Shown here in pieces: positions 1-8,617 of a DNA stretch of 64,000 nt. The translations under genes were made by a program, and so were the position numbers. The notes beneath the pieces are model-generated. The model worked only from the letters and a program-made list of their open reading frames with translations, had not been told where the DNA came from and made no database searches. Source of the DNA: Pseudideonella sakaiensis (lineage in GTDB: Bacteria > Pseudomonadota > Gammaproteobacteria > Burkholderiales > Burkholderiaceae_C); contig NZ_BBYR01000007.1 in assembly GCF_001293525.1 (NCBI RefSeq), forward strand, positions 62,001 to 126,000. The letters are read 5' to 3'. The first letter of the stretch is position 1, and every line of letters starts with the position of its first letter.

Positions 1-2
1 GG

Positions 3-692
<690 letters not shown>

Positions 693-826
693 CGCCGGCG
701 GAGCGGCCCGGCGCCACGGGGTTCCACCGGGTCCGCGGGGTCTTTGGGGCGCCGATACTCTCGCGCCCGCCGCGCCCCGTCGGCGGCCTGCAACGCGCCC
801 GTCCCCCTGCCGATCCGGAGATCCCG

Positions 827-1828
827 ATGAGCCTGCCCCGCCCCGCGCACCGCCGCGGCCTGATCCGCCTCGCCGCCGGCACCGCCGGCCTGCTCGCCGC
901 GCTGGCCCTGCCGGCCGGCGCGTGGGCCCAGGCCGCGTGGCCGTCCAAGGGGCCGATCAAGCTGGTCGCGGTGTTCCCGCCCGGCGGCAGCGTCGACCAG
1001 GTGGCGCGCATCCTGCAGCCGGCGCTGCAGCAGGCGCTCGGGCAGGCGGTGATCGTCGAGAACAAGGGAGGTGCCTCGGGCAGCATCGGCACCGCCGAGG
1101 TGGCCCGCGCCGAGCCGGACGGGCAGACCTGGGGCGTGGTCTTCGACACCCACGGCGTGAACCCCGCGCTGCAGCGCCTGCCCTTCGACACGCGGCGCGA
1201 CCTCACCACCGCGGTGCTGATCGGCACCAGCCCGATGGTGATCAGCGCCCACGTCGACACCCCGCTGAAGACCTGGCGCGACGTGGTCGCGGCCACCCAG
1301 GGCGGCAAGAGCCTCACCTACGGCACGATCGGCAACGGCAGCCTCGGCCACCTGGCGATGACCCTGCTCGGCAAGGGCGCCGGCCTGGACTTCGTGCACG
1401 TGCCCTACAAGGGCGGCGGCCCGCTGATGCAGGACGCCATCGCCGGCCACGTGCCGCTGTCGATCGGCTCGGTGTTCGTGGCCAAGCCGCACCTGGACAG
1501 CGGCCGCATCCGTGCGCTGGCCGTCACGACCGCGAAGCGCGTGCCCGCGCTGCCCGACGTGCCGTCGCTGGCCGAGCTGGGCTACGCGAACTTCGAGGCC
1601 CCGGCCTGGTGGGCGTTGATCGCGCCGGCGAAGACGCCGCCGGAGATCCTGCAGCGCATGAACGCGGAGCTGAACAAGGCGCTGCGGCTGCCCGAGGTGG
1701 CGGCCCGGCTGGCGCAGCAGGGCATCCAGGTGCAGGGCGGCACGCCGGCCCAGGCCCAGGCCTTCGTCGACCGCCAGCTCGACACCTGGGCCCAGGTGGT
1801 GCGCGACCACCAGATCAAGGCCGACTGA
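827..1828 (+). CDS. Bug-family (TctC-like) tripartite tricarboxylate transporter substrate-binding protein
   Basis: A 333-residue periplasmic receptor of the Bug/TctC family, which captures carboxylated or other small organic solutes. An N-terminal Sec signal peptide is visible (two Arg at 9-10, a hydrophobic stretch, and an AWA-Q cleavage site near residue 34). The mature part shows the family's hallmark blocks: an early FPPGGSVDQVAR segment, the GGASGSIGT loop, and the FVHVPYKGGGP motif that shapes the carboxylate pocket. The start ATG has CGGAG about 7 nt upstream. No tctA/tctB genes are adjacent; the nearest pair (5022-7056) is on the other strand 3.2 kb away, so this is an orphan receptor, as is common in Burkholderiales. 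Its ligand cannot be read from the sequence. Confidence 0.88.
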   Translation: MSLPRPAHRRGLIRLAAGTAGLLAALALPAGAWAQAAWPSKGPIKLVAVFPPGGSVDQVARILQPALQQALGQAVIVENKGGASGSIGTAEVARAEPDGQTWGVVFDTHGVNPALQRLPFDTRRDLTTAVLIGTSPMVISAHVDTPLKTWRDVVAATQGGKSLTYGTIGNGSLGHLAMTLLGKGAGLDFVHVPYKGGGPLMQDAIAGHVPLSIGSVFVAKPHLDSGRIRALAVTTAKRVPALPDVPSLAELGYANFEAPAWWALIAPAKTPPEILQRMNAELNKALRLPEVAARLAQQGIQVQGGTPAQAQAFVDRQLDTWAQVVRDHQIKAD

Positions 1829-2226
1829 TGGCCGCGCTCGATCCGCGGCAGCGGCTCGACGCCGCCGCGCTGCACGCGCTGGTCTCCGACAGCCCCGGCT
1901 GCGCGCATTGCGCCGAGCTCAAGGCGCCGGGCTGGGAATCCGTCCCCGGCGAACTCGGGCCGCCGCTGCTGGAGGCGGTGGGCACGCTGCGCGACGTCGA
2001 CGACGTGGAGCCGGGCTACGAGGAACGGCACGAGGACGGCACCGGCTTCTGGCACCCGCGCGCGCCGATCGCGCTCGACGGCTTCCCCTACAACCGCGCC
2101 AGCGTCTGGCGCTGCCCGCAGTGCCGGCGCGGCTTCCTGCAGTACACCGAGGCCGGCGGCTACTACGTCGACCACCGCCTGCGCGCGATCGACCCGGCGC
2201 TGATCCGCGCCCCGGCCGGCACCTGA
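1828..2226 (+). CDS. conserved hypothetical protein with two CxxC pairs
   Basis: A 132-residue soluble protein that I do not recognise. Two Cys pairs, CAHC near residue 29 and CPQC near residue 96, are spaced like a zinc ribbon or other four-Cys metal site. Between them is a region rich in acidic and aromatic residues, and the C-terminal part contains a YTEAGGYYVDHR stretch. There is no signal peptide or membrane segment. The start ATG overlaps the last base of the TctC-like gene's stop (TGATG), which argues for co-translation with it. The gene might also be paired with the carboxymuconolactone-decarboxylase-like gene 21 bp downstream. No function is proposed. Confidence 0.72.
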   Translation: MAALDPRQRLDAAALHALVSDSPGCAHCAELKAPGWESVPGELGPPLLEAVGTLRDVDDVEPGYEERHEDGTGFWHPRAPIALDGFPYNRASVWRCPQCRRGFLQYTEAGGYYVDHRLRAIDPALIRAPAGT

Positions 2227-2247
2227 CGCCCCCCCGCCCCACCTGCC

Positions 2248-2784
2248 ATGGCCCACCTGCCCTACGCCGACCTCCGAGACCCGGCCGACCCGGCCGTGAT
2301 GCCGCTCGTCGAGCGCATCGTCGCCGAGCGCGGCGAACTGCTGCACCTCTACCAGATGCTGCTGCACAGCCCGCCGCTGGCCGACGGCTGGCTCTACTAC
2401 CTGACCCGCGTGCGCCAGCAGCTCAGCCTGCCGGGCGCGCTGCGCGAGCTGGCGATCGTGCAGGTGGCCCACCTGAACGGCGCGAGCTACGAGGCAGCGC
2501 AGCACCTGCCGATCGCCCGGCGCGAGGGGGTGGACGACGCGGCGCTGGCCGCGCTGCCCGACTGGCAGGCGCGGCCCGAGCTGTTCAGCGAGGCGCAGCG
2601 GCTCGCGCTGGAGCTCACCGACACGATGACGCGCGCGGTGCAGGTCCCGCCGGCGCTGATGGCGCGGGTGCGCGAGGCGCTGGGCGAGCGCCAGGCCGTC
2701 GAGCTGGCCGGCGTGATCGCGGCCTACAACATGGTCTCGCGCTTCCTCGAGGCGACCGGCATCCACGCGCACGACGCGGGCTGA
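2248..2784 (+). CDS. carboxymuconolactone decarboxylase (CMD/AhpD-like) family protein
   Basis: A 178-residue protein of the CMD superfamily, an all-helical fold. The core motif region (AIVQVAHLNGASYEAAQH) is present, but the CxxC pair that AhpD-type alkylhydroperoxidases use is absent: the positions are occupied by non-Cys residues, so a thiol-peroxidase role is unlikely. It resembles the uncharacterised CMD proteins often found next to aromatic or dicarboxylate catabolic genes. The gene follows the Cys-pair gene by 21 bp and probably ends the tctC-like operon. Substrate unknown. Confidence 0.8.
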   Translation: MAHLPYADLRDPADPAVMPLVERIVAERGELLHLYQMLLHSPPLADGWLYYLTRVRQQLSLPGALRELAIVQVAHLNGASYEAAQHLPIARREGVDDAALAALPDWQARPELFSEAQRLALELTDTMTRAVQVPPALMARVREALGERQAVELAGVIAAYNMVSRFLEATGIHAHDAG

Positions 2785-2786
2785 CG

Positions 2787-2823
2787 CGCAGGGTGCGCGC
2801 CGACCCGCAGGGTGCGCGCCGAC
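2787..2823. repeat. 19-bp-period tandem direct repeat between convergent genes
   Basis: Two identical 18-bp copies beginning CGCAGGGTGC lie at 2787-2804 and 2806-2823, separated by one base, just after the CMD gene stop and before the convergent TAXI gene stop. They are followed by a GCGCGCC/GGGCGCC-rich stretch that could fold, but no clean terminator hairpin is evident. Confidence 0.7.
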
Positions 2824-2856
2824 GCGCGCCGGGCGCCGGGCGCGAGCGACGCCGCG

Positions 2857-3834
2857 TCAGCGCGCCGCCGGGTGCAGCAGTGCTGGCGACGGTGCGCTGC
2901 GCCGGGTGTTCTCCAGCGTGCTGAACGCGGCCTGGGGCAGCGCCGCCGCGAGCGCCGGGCCGGCCGCCTGCAGCGCCTGCAGCACGGCCGCCGCGCGCGC
3001 CGGCGCGAGGTCCTCGCGCACCAGCACCACGTTGACCGAACCGACGGTCGGCAGCGGCGACTCGATGCCGGCATAGGTGCCGGCGGGCAGTTCCATCGCC
3101 TGCAGCCGCGGGTGGCGCGCCAGGATCGCGGGGATCTGCGCCGGCTGCGGCGCCAGGAAGCGGGCGCCGCCCGGCGCGGCGGCCAGCCGCAGGAAGCCGG
3201 GCCAGCCCTCGCCGGCGCCCCACAGCCCGCGCGCGCGGCCCTCCAGCACCGCGGTCGGCCCGTCGGCCGCGCGCTCGACGAACAAGGCCTGGAAGTCGCG
3301 CTCGAGGTCCAGCCCCAGCCCGTCGAAGACGCGCCGCGCCAGGGTCACCAGCCCGCTGGCGCGCACGCCGAACACGACCGGCTGGCCGCGCAGGTCCTCC
3401 AGCCGCGTCGCCGGCGATGCCGCCGGCACCGCGAGCAGCCCCGGGCTCGGGTACATCGCGAACAGGATGCGCAGCGGCTGGGCCTCGCCGGCGGCCAGCA
3501 GCTCGTCGGCGGCCGTGCCCTGCACCAGCGCGGCATCCAGCGCGCCGGCGCGCAGCAGCGCCAGGTTCTCCTCGGTGCCGCGCGTCGGGCGCGCCTGCAG
3601 CAGCGGCCGGCCGCCGGGCGCGGTCAGCAGGCGCTGCAGCGTCTCCCCATAGAGCGCGAAGCCGCCGCCCGGCGTCGAGGTGCCCAGGCGCAGCGGCGCG
3701 GCCTCGGCGGCGGCGAAGCGCGAAGGGCCGGCCAGCGCGCCGGCGGCGGCGAGCGCGAGCAGGCGCCGCCGCGTGGGGCGGGGCGCCGCGGCGGGGGCCG
3801 GGCAGCGTGGGGCGGGCAGCAGGGGCAGGGGCAC
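2857..3834 (-). CDS. TAXI-family TRAP transporter solute-binding protein
   Basis: A 325-residue periplasmic receptor of the TAXI group of TRAP transporters. It begins with a basic RRRLLALAAAG signal sequence and a cleavage region near residue 43, then LRLGTSTPGGGFALYGE, the typical TAXI N-terminal glycine-rich loop. A TRGTEENLALLRAGALDAALVQG segment and an ESPLPTVGSVNVVLVR segment near the end also fit the family. I chose the GTG at 3834 because GGAG sits 5 nt upstream; a GTG at 3840 is possible. No TRAP permease gene is nearby, so the receptor is an orphan here. TAXI ligands are mostly unknown (glutamate/glutamine in one studied case). Confidence 0.82.
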   Translation of the reverse strand: MPLPLLPAPRCPAPAAAPRPTRRRLLALAAAGALAGPSRFAAAEAAPLRLGTSTPGGGFALYGETLQRLLTAPGGRPLLQARPTRGTEENLALLRAGALDAALVQGTAADELLAAGEAQPLRILFAMYPSPGLLAVPAASPATRLEDLRGQPVVFGVRASGLVTLARRVFDGLGLDLERDFQALFVERAADGPTAVLEGRARGLWGAGEGWPGFLRLAAAPGGARFLAPQPAQIPAILARHPRLQAMELPAGTYAGIESPLPTVGSVNVVLVREDLAPARAAAVLQALQAAGPALAAALPQAAFSTLENTRRSAPSPALLHPAAR

Positions 3835-4309
3835 GGGCACTCCGGTGAAGCGGCAGGGCGCGCGAGGCGCTGGGTGGAGGGCGGTGGGCGGCGGGCCGCG
3901 TCTGCGGCGCGGCGCGCGCCACGGCTGGCCCGCCTTTCTCGAGCGGCACGAATCATCGGGGTGGCGAGGCCTCGTCGGCGCGAAGACCCCAGGCCGCGCC
4001 GGCCCTTCCGCCGGGACGGCGCGCTGCCACTGACGCGTCCGCTGGCGCGTCCGCAGGGCGCCGGCCCTCCGGTTCCGTCGCGGCGTCGCCGTCCACGGCC
4101 CGGCCCGGGTGATCCGCCCGGTTCGCCGCGACGGAACCGCGGGCCCCGGCCGCGGGTCTGTGTACTTTGGCCTTGATTTCCGTCCCTGACCGGGCCCGTG
4201 CCGCCATGCCGTTCGCGACCACTCCCCGCCGCCCGCCGACCCTGCCCCCGGCCCCGCGCCCGCGTCGTGCGCGCGGTGCCTGCGCCCGTCGCTCGCAGCC
4301 GCGCCACCG
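3835..4309. other. 475-bp intergenic region between divergent genes
   Basis: No credible gene is visible: open frames here have the Arg/Pro/Ala-rich composition typical of G+C-rich shadow frames. The region must carry the promoters of the TAXI gene (leftward) and the DUF2062 gene (rightward). The only distinct structure is a 16-bp perfect inverted repeat, listed separately. A less G+C-rich patch at 4159-4180 (around GTGTACTTTGG) could hold the rightward promoter, but no convincing -35/-10 pair is seen. Confidence 0.6.
4070..4139. repeat. 16-bp perfect inverted repeat with a 38-nt loop
   Basis: The arms CGGTTCCGTCGCGGCG (4070-4085) and its exact reverse complement (4124-4139) are separated by 38 nt in the region between two divergent genes. 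The arms are long enough to form a stable stem in RNA or to act as a two-site operator. No transcript or binding protein can be assigned. Confidence 0.7.
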
Positions 4310-4918
4310 ATGCGCCGGCTGACGCGCTGGCTGCCCAGCCGCGAGGCCCTCGAGGCCAACCGCTGGCTGCGCTGGCTCGGGCCGACGCTGACCCAGCCCT
4401 GCCTCTGGCACCTGGGCCGGCGCGGCGTGGCCCTCGGGGTGGCGCTCGGCATCTTCTTCGGGCTGCTGATCCCGGTGGCCCAGATCCCCGTCTCGGCCGC
4501 CGCCGCCGTGGCGCTGCGCGCCAACCTGCCCGCCGCGGTCGCCAGCACCCTCGTCACCAACCCGGTGACCTTCGGGCCGATCTACTGGGCCGCCTGGAAG
4601 CTCGGCAACCGGCTGCTCGGCGAGCCGGCCGGGGCCGCCCCGGACCGGCTCGCGCCGGTCGAGCCGCGCGACCAGCCGGCGCCGGGCGCCGGGGCAGCGC
4701 CCGGCGCCCGCGCCGCCGCGGAGGCCGCCGAGGCCCATGCGCTGCGCCGCTTCTGGCAGTCCATCACCGGCGTGGGCAAGCCGCTGCTGCTCGGCCTGGC
4801 CCTGTTCGCGGTCGCGGGCGGGCTCCTCGTCTATGCCGCGATCAGCCTCGGCTGGCGCGTCGCGGTCCGGCTGCGTCGGCGGCGCCGGCTGCGCCGGCGC
4901 ATGCCGGCGCGGGCCTGA
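4310..4918 (+). CDS. DUF2062 domain membrane protein
   Basis: A 202-residue inner-membrane protein with the DUF2062 domain. The diagnostic N-terminal part contains the basic LTRWLPSREALEANRWLRWLG lead (shown here only by its key W and R residues), then the glycine-rich GVALGIFFGLLIPV helix and the NPVTFGPIYWAAWKLG signature near residues 83-98. A Pro/Ala-rich linker (about 105-140) separates these from the last hydrophobic hairpin (about 155-180) and a strongly basic C-terminal end. Length is near the family norm. DUF2062 proteins have no established biochemical role. It is monocistronic and ends at a strong hairpin shared with tctA. Confidence 0.82.
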   Translation: MRRLTRWLPSREALEANRWLRWLGPTLTQPCLWHLGRRGVALGVALGIFFGLLIPVAQIPVSAAAAVALRANLPAAVASTLVTNPVTFGPIYWAAWKLGNRLLGEPAGAAPDRLAPVEPRDQPAPGAGAAPGARAAAEAAEAHALRRFWQSITGVGKPLLLGLALFAVAGGLLVYAAISLGWRVAVRLRRRRRLRRRMPARA

Positions 4919-4935
4919 GCGACCCGCCTCCCAGA

Positions 4936-4973
4936 CGGCGACGGGCCGGACCTCGCGGTCCGGCCCGTCGCCG
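4936..4973. terminator. bidirectional terminator hairpin between DUF2062 gene and tctA
   Basis: A 17-bp perfect stem (left arm starts CGGCGACGGGCC, right arm ends GGCCCGTCGCCG) closes on a TCGC tetraloop at 4953-4956. It lies 17 bp after the DUF2062 stop and about 48 bp beyond the tctA stop, so it can serve both convergent transcripts. There is no U-tract on either side, as is usual at this G+C content. Confidence 0.75.
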
Positions 4974-5021
4974 CTTCGCGCCGCCCGGCCCGGGCCGGCG
5001 GCGCGCCTGGCCCCGCCGCGC

Positions 5022-6551
5022 TCAGTGCGCGGTGGCGCCGGCCGCGGCGGGCAGCGCCTCGTCCGCGCCGCGGCCGCGGCGGGCCTTGCGCACGAAGGCC
5101 CACAGCTGCCAGGCCATGAAGGCGGCGATCAGGCCCAGCAGGCTGGCGCTGATCGGGCGGTGGATGAAGATGTCCACGCTGCCGCGGCTCAGCAGCATCG
5201 CGCGGCGGAAGTTCTCCTCCAGCATCGGGCCCAGGATGAAGCCGAGCATCAGCGGCGCGGCGTCGAGGTCGAGCCGCATGCACAGGTAGCCGAGCAGGCC
5301 GAAGGCGCTGGTGATGAAGATGTCGTCGAGGTTGTTGTTGACGCTGTAGGTGCCGATGCAGCAGAAGAACAGGATCGACGGGAACAGCACCGAGTACGGG
5401 ATCTTGAACACCGACAGCCAGTAGCGCACCAGCGGCACATTCAGCACCACCAGGAAGACGTTGCCGATCCACATGCTGGCGACCAGGCCCCAGAACAGGT
5501 CGGGGTGGCCGGAGATCATGTTCGGGCCCGGCTGGATGCCCTTGATCACGAAGGCGGCCATCATCATCGCCATCACCGCGTTCTCGGGGATGCCGATGCT
5601 CATCAGCGGGATGAAGCTGGTGCGCGCGGCGGCCTCGTCGGCGGCGGCCTGGCCGGCCACGCCCTCGATCGCGCCGGTGCCGATCTCGTCGCGGTATTTG
5701 CTGACCTTCTTGTCGATCGCGTAGGCGGCGAACTGCGCGATCACCGGGCCGCCACCCGGCAGGATGCCGAGGAAGGAGCCGACGGCGCTGCCGCGCAGCG
5801 CGCTCGGGATGATGCGCTTGAACTCGGCCCAGGTCGGCATCAGCTTGATGGTGCCGTTGAAGGGCGAGCGCTCCTCGCGCGAATCGAGGTTCTTGGTGAT
5901 CTCGGCGATGCCGAAGCAGCCCAGCGCGATGCTGACCAGTCCCACGCCGTCGGCGAGGAAGGGCATGTCCAGCGTGAAGCGCGGCACGCCGCTGGTGACG
6001 TCGGTGCCGATCTGGCCGAGCAGCACGCCGATCAGGCACATCGCGAGGCCGTTCAGCAGGCTGCCGGTGGTGACGAAGCTGACGCAGACGAAGCCCACCA
6101 TCATCAGCGCGCAGTAGTCGCCGGGGCCGAACAGGAAGGCGACCTCGCCGAGGCTGGGCGCGAGGAAGGTCAGCACGACGATGGCCACCGTGCCGCCGAT
6201 GAAGCTGGAGATGCCGGCGGTGAACAGCGCCAGCCCGGTCTTGCCCTTCAGCGTCATCGCGTAGCCGTCGATGCAGGCCACGATGCTGCTCGCGTGCGGG
6301 ATCTTCATCGTGATCGCGCTGACGCTGTCGCCGTACTGCGCGCCGTAGTAGATGCCCGCCAGCATGATCAGCGCGCCGGTGACCGGCATCGAGTAGGTCA
6401 GCGGCAGCAGCAGGCTCAGCGTGGCCAGCGGGCCGAGGCCGGGCAGCAGGCCGATCAGCGTGCCCACCGTGCAGCCGATCGCGCAATACATCAGGTTGGC
6501 CGGCGTCAGCGCATGCTGGAAGCCGAACATCAGGTTGTGCAGGACGTCCAT
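5022..6551 (-). CDS. tctA: tripartite tricarboxylate transporter permease, large subunit
   Basis: A 509-residue polytopic inner-membrane protein of the TctA family, the large transport subunit that works with a small subunit (TctB) and a periplasmic receptor (TctC/Bug) to import carboxylates using an ion gradient. The two characteristic glycine-proline loops, GLLPGLGP (about residue 34) and GILPGGGP (about residue 262), mark the inverted-repeat halves. About 11-12 hydrophobic helices are seen. It lies 82 bp downstream of the tctB gene on the same strand and probably shares its transcript. No tctC is adjacent; a receptor encoded elsewhere (for instance at 827-1828) must serve it. Length matches the family. 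Confidence 0.92.
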   Translation of the reverse strand: MDVLHNLMFGFQHALTPANLMYCAIGCTVGTLIGLLPGLGPLATLSLLLPLTYSMPVTGALIMLAGIYYGAQYGDSVSAITMKIPHASSIVACIDGYAMTLKGKTGLALFTAGISSFIGGTVAIVVLTFLAPSLGEVAFLFGPGDYCALMMVGFVCVSFVTTGSLLNGLAMCLIGVLLGQIGTDVTSGVPRFTLDMPFLADGVGLVSIALGCFGIAEITKNLDSREERSPFNGTIKLMPTWAEFKRIIPSALRGSAVGSFLGILPGGGPVIAQFAAYAIDKKVSKYRDEIGTGAIEGVAGQAAADEAAARTSFIPLMSIGIPENAVMAMMMAAFVIKGIQPGPNMISGHPDLFWGLVASMWIGNVFLVVLNVPLVRYWLSVFKIPYSVLFPSILFFCCIGTYSVNNNLDDIFITSAFGLLGYLCMRLDLDAAPLMLGFILGPMLEENFRRAMLLSRGSVDIFIHRPISASLLGLIAAFMAWQLWAFVRKARRGRGADEALPAAAGATAH

Positions 6552-6633
6552 CGCAGTCTTTCGAGGGACGCACCGGCCCGCGGCGTGCGCACCGGGGACC
6601 GGTGGCGCCGTCGGCGCGGGCGAGGCGCGCGGG

Positions 6634-7056
6634 TCAGTACAGGGGGAGGTTCAGGCCGAGCAGCTTGTGGAAGGCGAAGGCCACGGCCAGCAGCGCCAGC
6701 GCCACCTTCAGGTTGCGCTTCCAGGAGTAGGCCGCCGAGCCGGCGATGCCGGCGATGAAGACCATCACCACGATGCCCAGCGTCATGTTGACGAACTTGG
6801 ACACCAGCGCGAAGGCGCACAGCGCCCCCAGCAGCAGGCCGATGTTGCGCGGGTTCAGCTGCAGCCGCTCCGAACGGACGAAGCGCGACTGCACGATGGT
6901 CGCCAGCGCGATCAGCATCAGCAGGCTGCTGACCAGCAGCGGGAACAGCCCGGCCCCGGCACGCGAGAAGCTGCCGAGCTGGTACTGGAGGGAACTCAGG
7001 CCGAATCCCAGCGCGACGATCGCCAGGAACAGCCCGCGGGCGAGGTGACGGTCCAT
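6634..7056 (-). CDS. tctB: tripartite tricarboxylate transporter small subunit
   Basis: A 140-residue membrane protein of the TctB family, the small permease subunit paired with TctA. Four hydrophobic segments can be seen (about residues 6-22, 33-52, 71-90 and 97-137). The FSRAGAGLFPLLVSSLLMLIAL stretch is the usual TctB signature around the second helix. The start ATG lies 178 bp downstream of the sensor-kinase stop, a gap that carries tandem 11-bp repeats, so tctBA probably has its own regulated promoter rather than depending on read-through from the two-component genes. Confidence 0.87.
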   Translation of the reverse strand: MDRHLARGLFLAIVALGFGLSSLQYQLGSFSRAGAGLFPLLVSSLLMLIALATIVQSRFVRSERLQLNPRNIGLLLGALCAFALVSKFVNMTLGIVVMVFIAGIAGSAAYSWKRNLKVALALLAVAFAFHKLLGLNLPLY

Positions 7057-7161
7057 GCCGGACTCCCGTGCGTGGGTTGGAAGACGGTGCCGGACGGCGG
7101 CACCAGCCGTGCCTGCACTCTAGGAACCACCCCCCGCGCGACCGCGTCGGTAACTACGTAG

Positions 7162-7183
7162 GACAGCTTCGCGACAGCTTCGC
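7162..7183 (-). promoter_or_regulatory. tandem 11-bp direct repeat upstream of tctBA (candidate response-regulator site)
   Basis: Two exact, head-to-tail copies of GACAGCTTCGC (read on the minus strand GCGAAGCTGTC) lie about 106-127 bp upstream of the tctB start. OmpR-type regulators bind direct repeats with one-helical-turn (11-bp) spacing, and such a regulator is encoded at 8614-9285. A palindrome CTACGTAG (7154-7161) abuts the repeat. The link to that regulator is inference. Confidence 0.5.
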
Positions 7184-7234
7184 GCACCCGCCGGCGGCCC
7201 GCTCGAGCAACCGCCGGGCCGCCCCCGGGGGCGC

Positions 7235-8617
7235 CTACGACCCCCGCGGCAGGACCATCCGCGCGACCAGGCCGCGGCCCTCGGGCCCGGCCTCGAGCCG
7301 GGCATCGCCGCCGTGCAGCCGGGCGATGTCGCGCACGATCGCCAGGCCGAGGCCGGTGCCGCCCGCCGCGGCCCCGCGGCCGCGGTGGAAGCGGTCCCAG
7401 ACGCGTTCGCGCTCGTCGGCCGGCAGGCCCGGGCCGTCGTCCTCGACCTCCAGCAGCGCCTGGCCGCCGGCGCTGCCGGTGCGCAGCGTCACGCGCGCGC
7501 CGGCGCCGGCATGCTGCAGCGCGTTGCGCACCAGGTTGTCCATCGCCTCGCGCAGCAGCAGCGGGTCGCCGTCGACCGGCGCGGGCTCGAGGCCGAAGCC
7601 GAGGTCCTGGCCGGCGGCCAGCGACGGGGCCAGCCAGTCCTGGGCGCCGTCGCGGGCCAGCGCCGCGAGGTCGCAGCGCTGCCGCGAGGCCATCGCGAGG
7701 CCGGCGCCCTCGATGCGCGCCAGCGTCAGCAGCTGCTGCGCGAGGTGGGCGGCGCGCGTCGCGGCGGCGTGCAGGCGCTGCAGCCGCGGGCGCAGCGATT
7801 CGGGATGCGGCTGCTCCAGCGCCTGCGCGCTTTCCGACAGCAGCGTGGCCAGCGGCGTGCGCAGCTGGTGCGACGCGTCGGCGACGAAGGCGCGCTGCGT
7901 GGCGCCGGCCTGGCGCAGCCGCTCGAACAGCGCATTCAGCGCCCGCAGGAAGGGCGCGACCTCGCGCGGCACGCCGGCGGGATCGATCGGCGAGAGCCCG
8001 TCCGGCGAGCGCGCGTCGAGCGCAGCCGCGGCCTCGTCCAGCGGCCGCAGGCCGCGCCGCACGGCCAGCACCGCCAGCGCCCACAGCGAGACCGCGAGCA
8101 GCAGCGCCGCGGCCAGGCTCGCGAGCAGCACCGCGCGCGCGGCCGCATCGCGCTTGCCCAGCGATTCGGCGACCAGGACCGTGCAGGTGCCCGGCGGTGT
8201 GCCGCAGGACGCGCCGTGGGCCGCAACCCGCACCGGGCGGCCGGCGAGCCGGGCGTCGAAGAAGCGCCACGCGCCGACCGCCAACGGCGGGCGCAGCGCG
8301 CGCAATTCGGCGTCGCCGCCGAGCAGCGTGCCGTCCGGCGCCAGCACCGCGAACGCGACCTGGTCCACCAGGTCGGCGCGCAGCGCGCGTTCCGTCTGCG
8401 CGCTCAGCGGGAGGCGGGGCGGTCCGTCGGGCGCCTCGGCGAGGATGCCCTGCAGCGCGACCGCGGTGTCGGTCAGCGCCCGGTCCAGCCCATCCAGAGC
8501 CGGCCGCACCGCCAGCCCGTGGAGCAGCAGCGCCGCCAGCGGCACCAGCACCACCAGCGGCAGCAGCAGGCCGGCCAGCAGCGTGCGCCGCAGGCTCCAG
8601 CGTGTCCGCAGGCTCAC
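7235..8617 (-). CDS. sensor histidine kinase, TctE-like
   Basis: A 460-residue inner-membrane sensor kinase. An N-terminal helix (about 12-36), a periplasmic domain (about 37-165) containing two Cys in a GASCGTPPGTC stretch, a second helix (about 168-190) and a HAMP region lead into the dimerisation helix with the phospho-accepting His250 (DASHQLRTP). The N box (NLVRNALQHA) and the glycine-rich ATP loops (DDGPGLP, GGTGLGLAIV) follow. The GTG start overlaps the stop of the response-regulator gene (GTGA), indicating coupled translation. TctE-type kinases usually regulate tricarboxylate uptake, and tctBA lies directly downstream. The two Cys could form a periplasmic disulfide; the signal is unknown. 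Confidence 0.88.
   Translation of the reverse strand: MSLRTRWSLRRTLLAGLLLPLVVLVPLAALLLHGLAVRPALDGLDRALTDTAVALQGILAEAPDGPPRLPLSAQTERALRADLVDQVAFAVLAPDGTLLGGDAELRALRPPLAVGAWRFFDARLAGRPVRVAAHGASCGTPPGTCTVLVAESLGKRDAAARAVLLASLAAALLLAVSLWALAVLAVRRGLRPLDEAAAALDARSPDGLSPIDPAGVPREVAPFLRALNALFERLRQAGATQRAFVADASHQLRTPLATLLSESAQALEQPHPESLRPRLQRLHAAATRAAHLAQQLLTLARIEGAGLAMASRQRCDLAALARDGAQDWLAPSLAAGQDLGFGLEPAPVDGDPLLLREAMDNLVRNALQHAGAGARVTLRTGSAGGQALLEVEDDGPGLPADERERVWDRFHRGRGAAAGGTGLGLAIVRDIARLHGGDARLEAGPEGRGLVARMVLPRGS

Noticed and set aside
2248-2784. AhpD-type peroxidase
   Set aside because: The CxxC active-site pair is missing, so only the broader CMD family is claimed.
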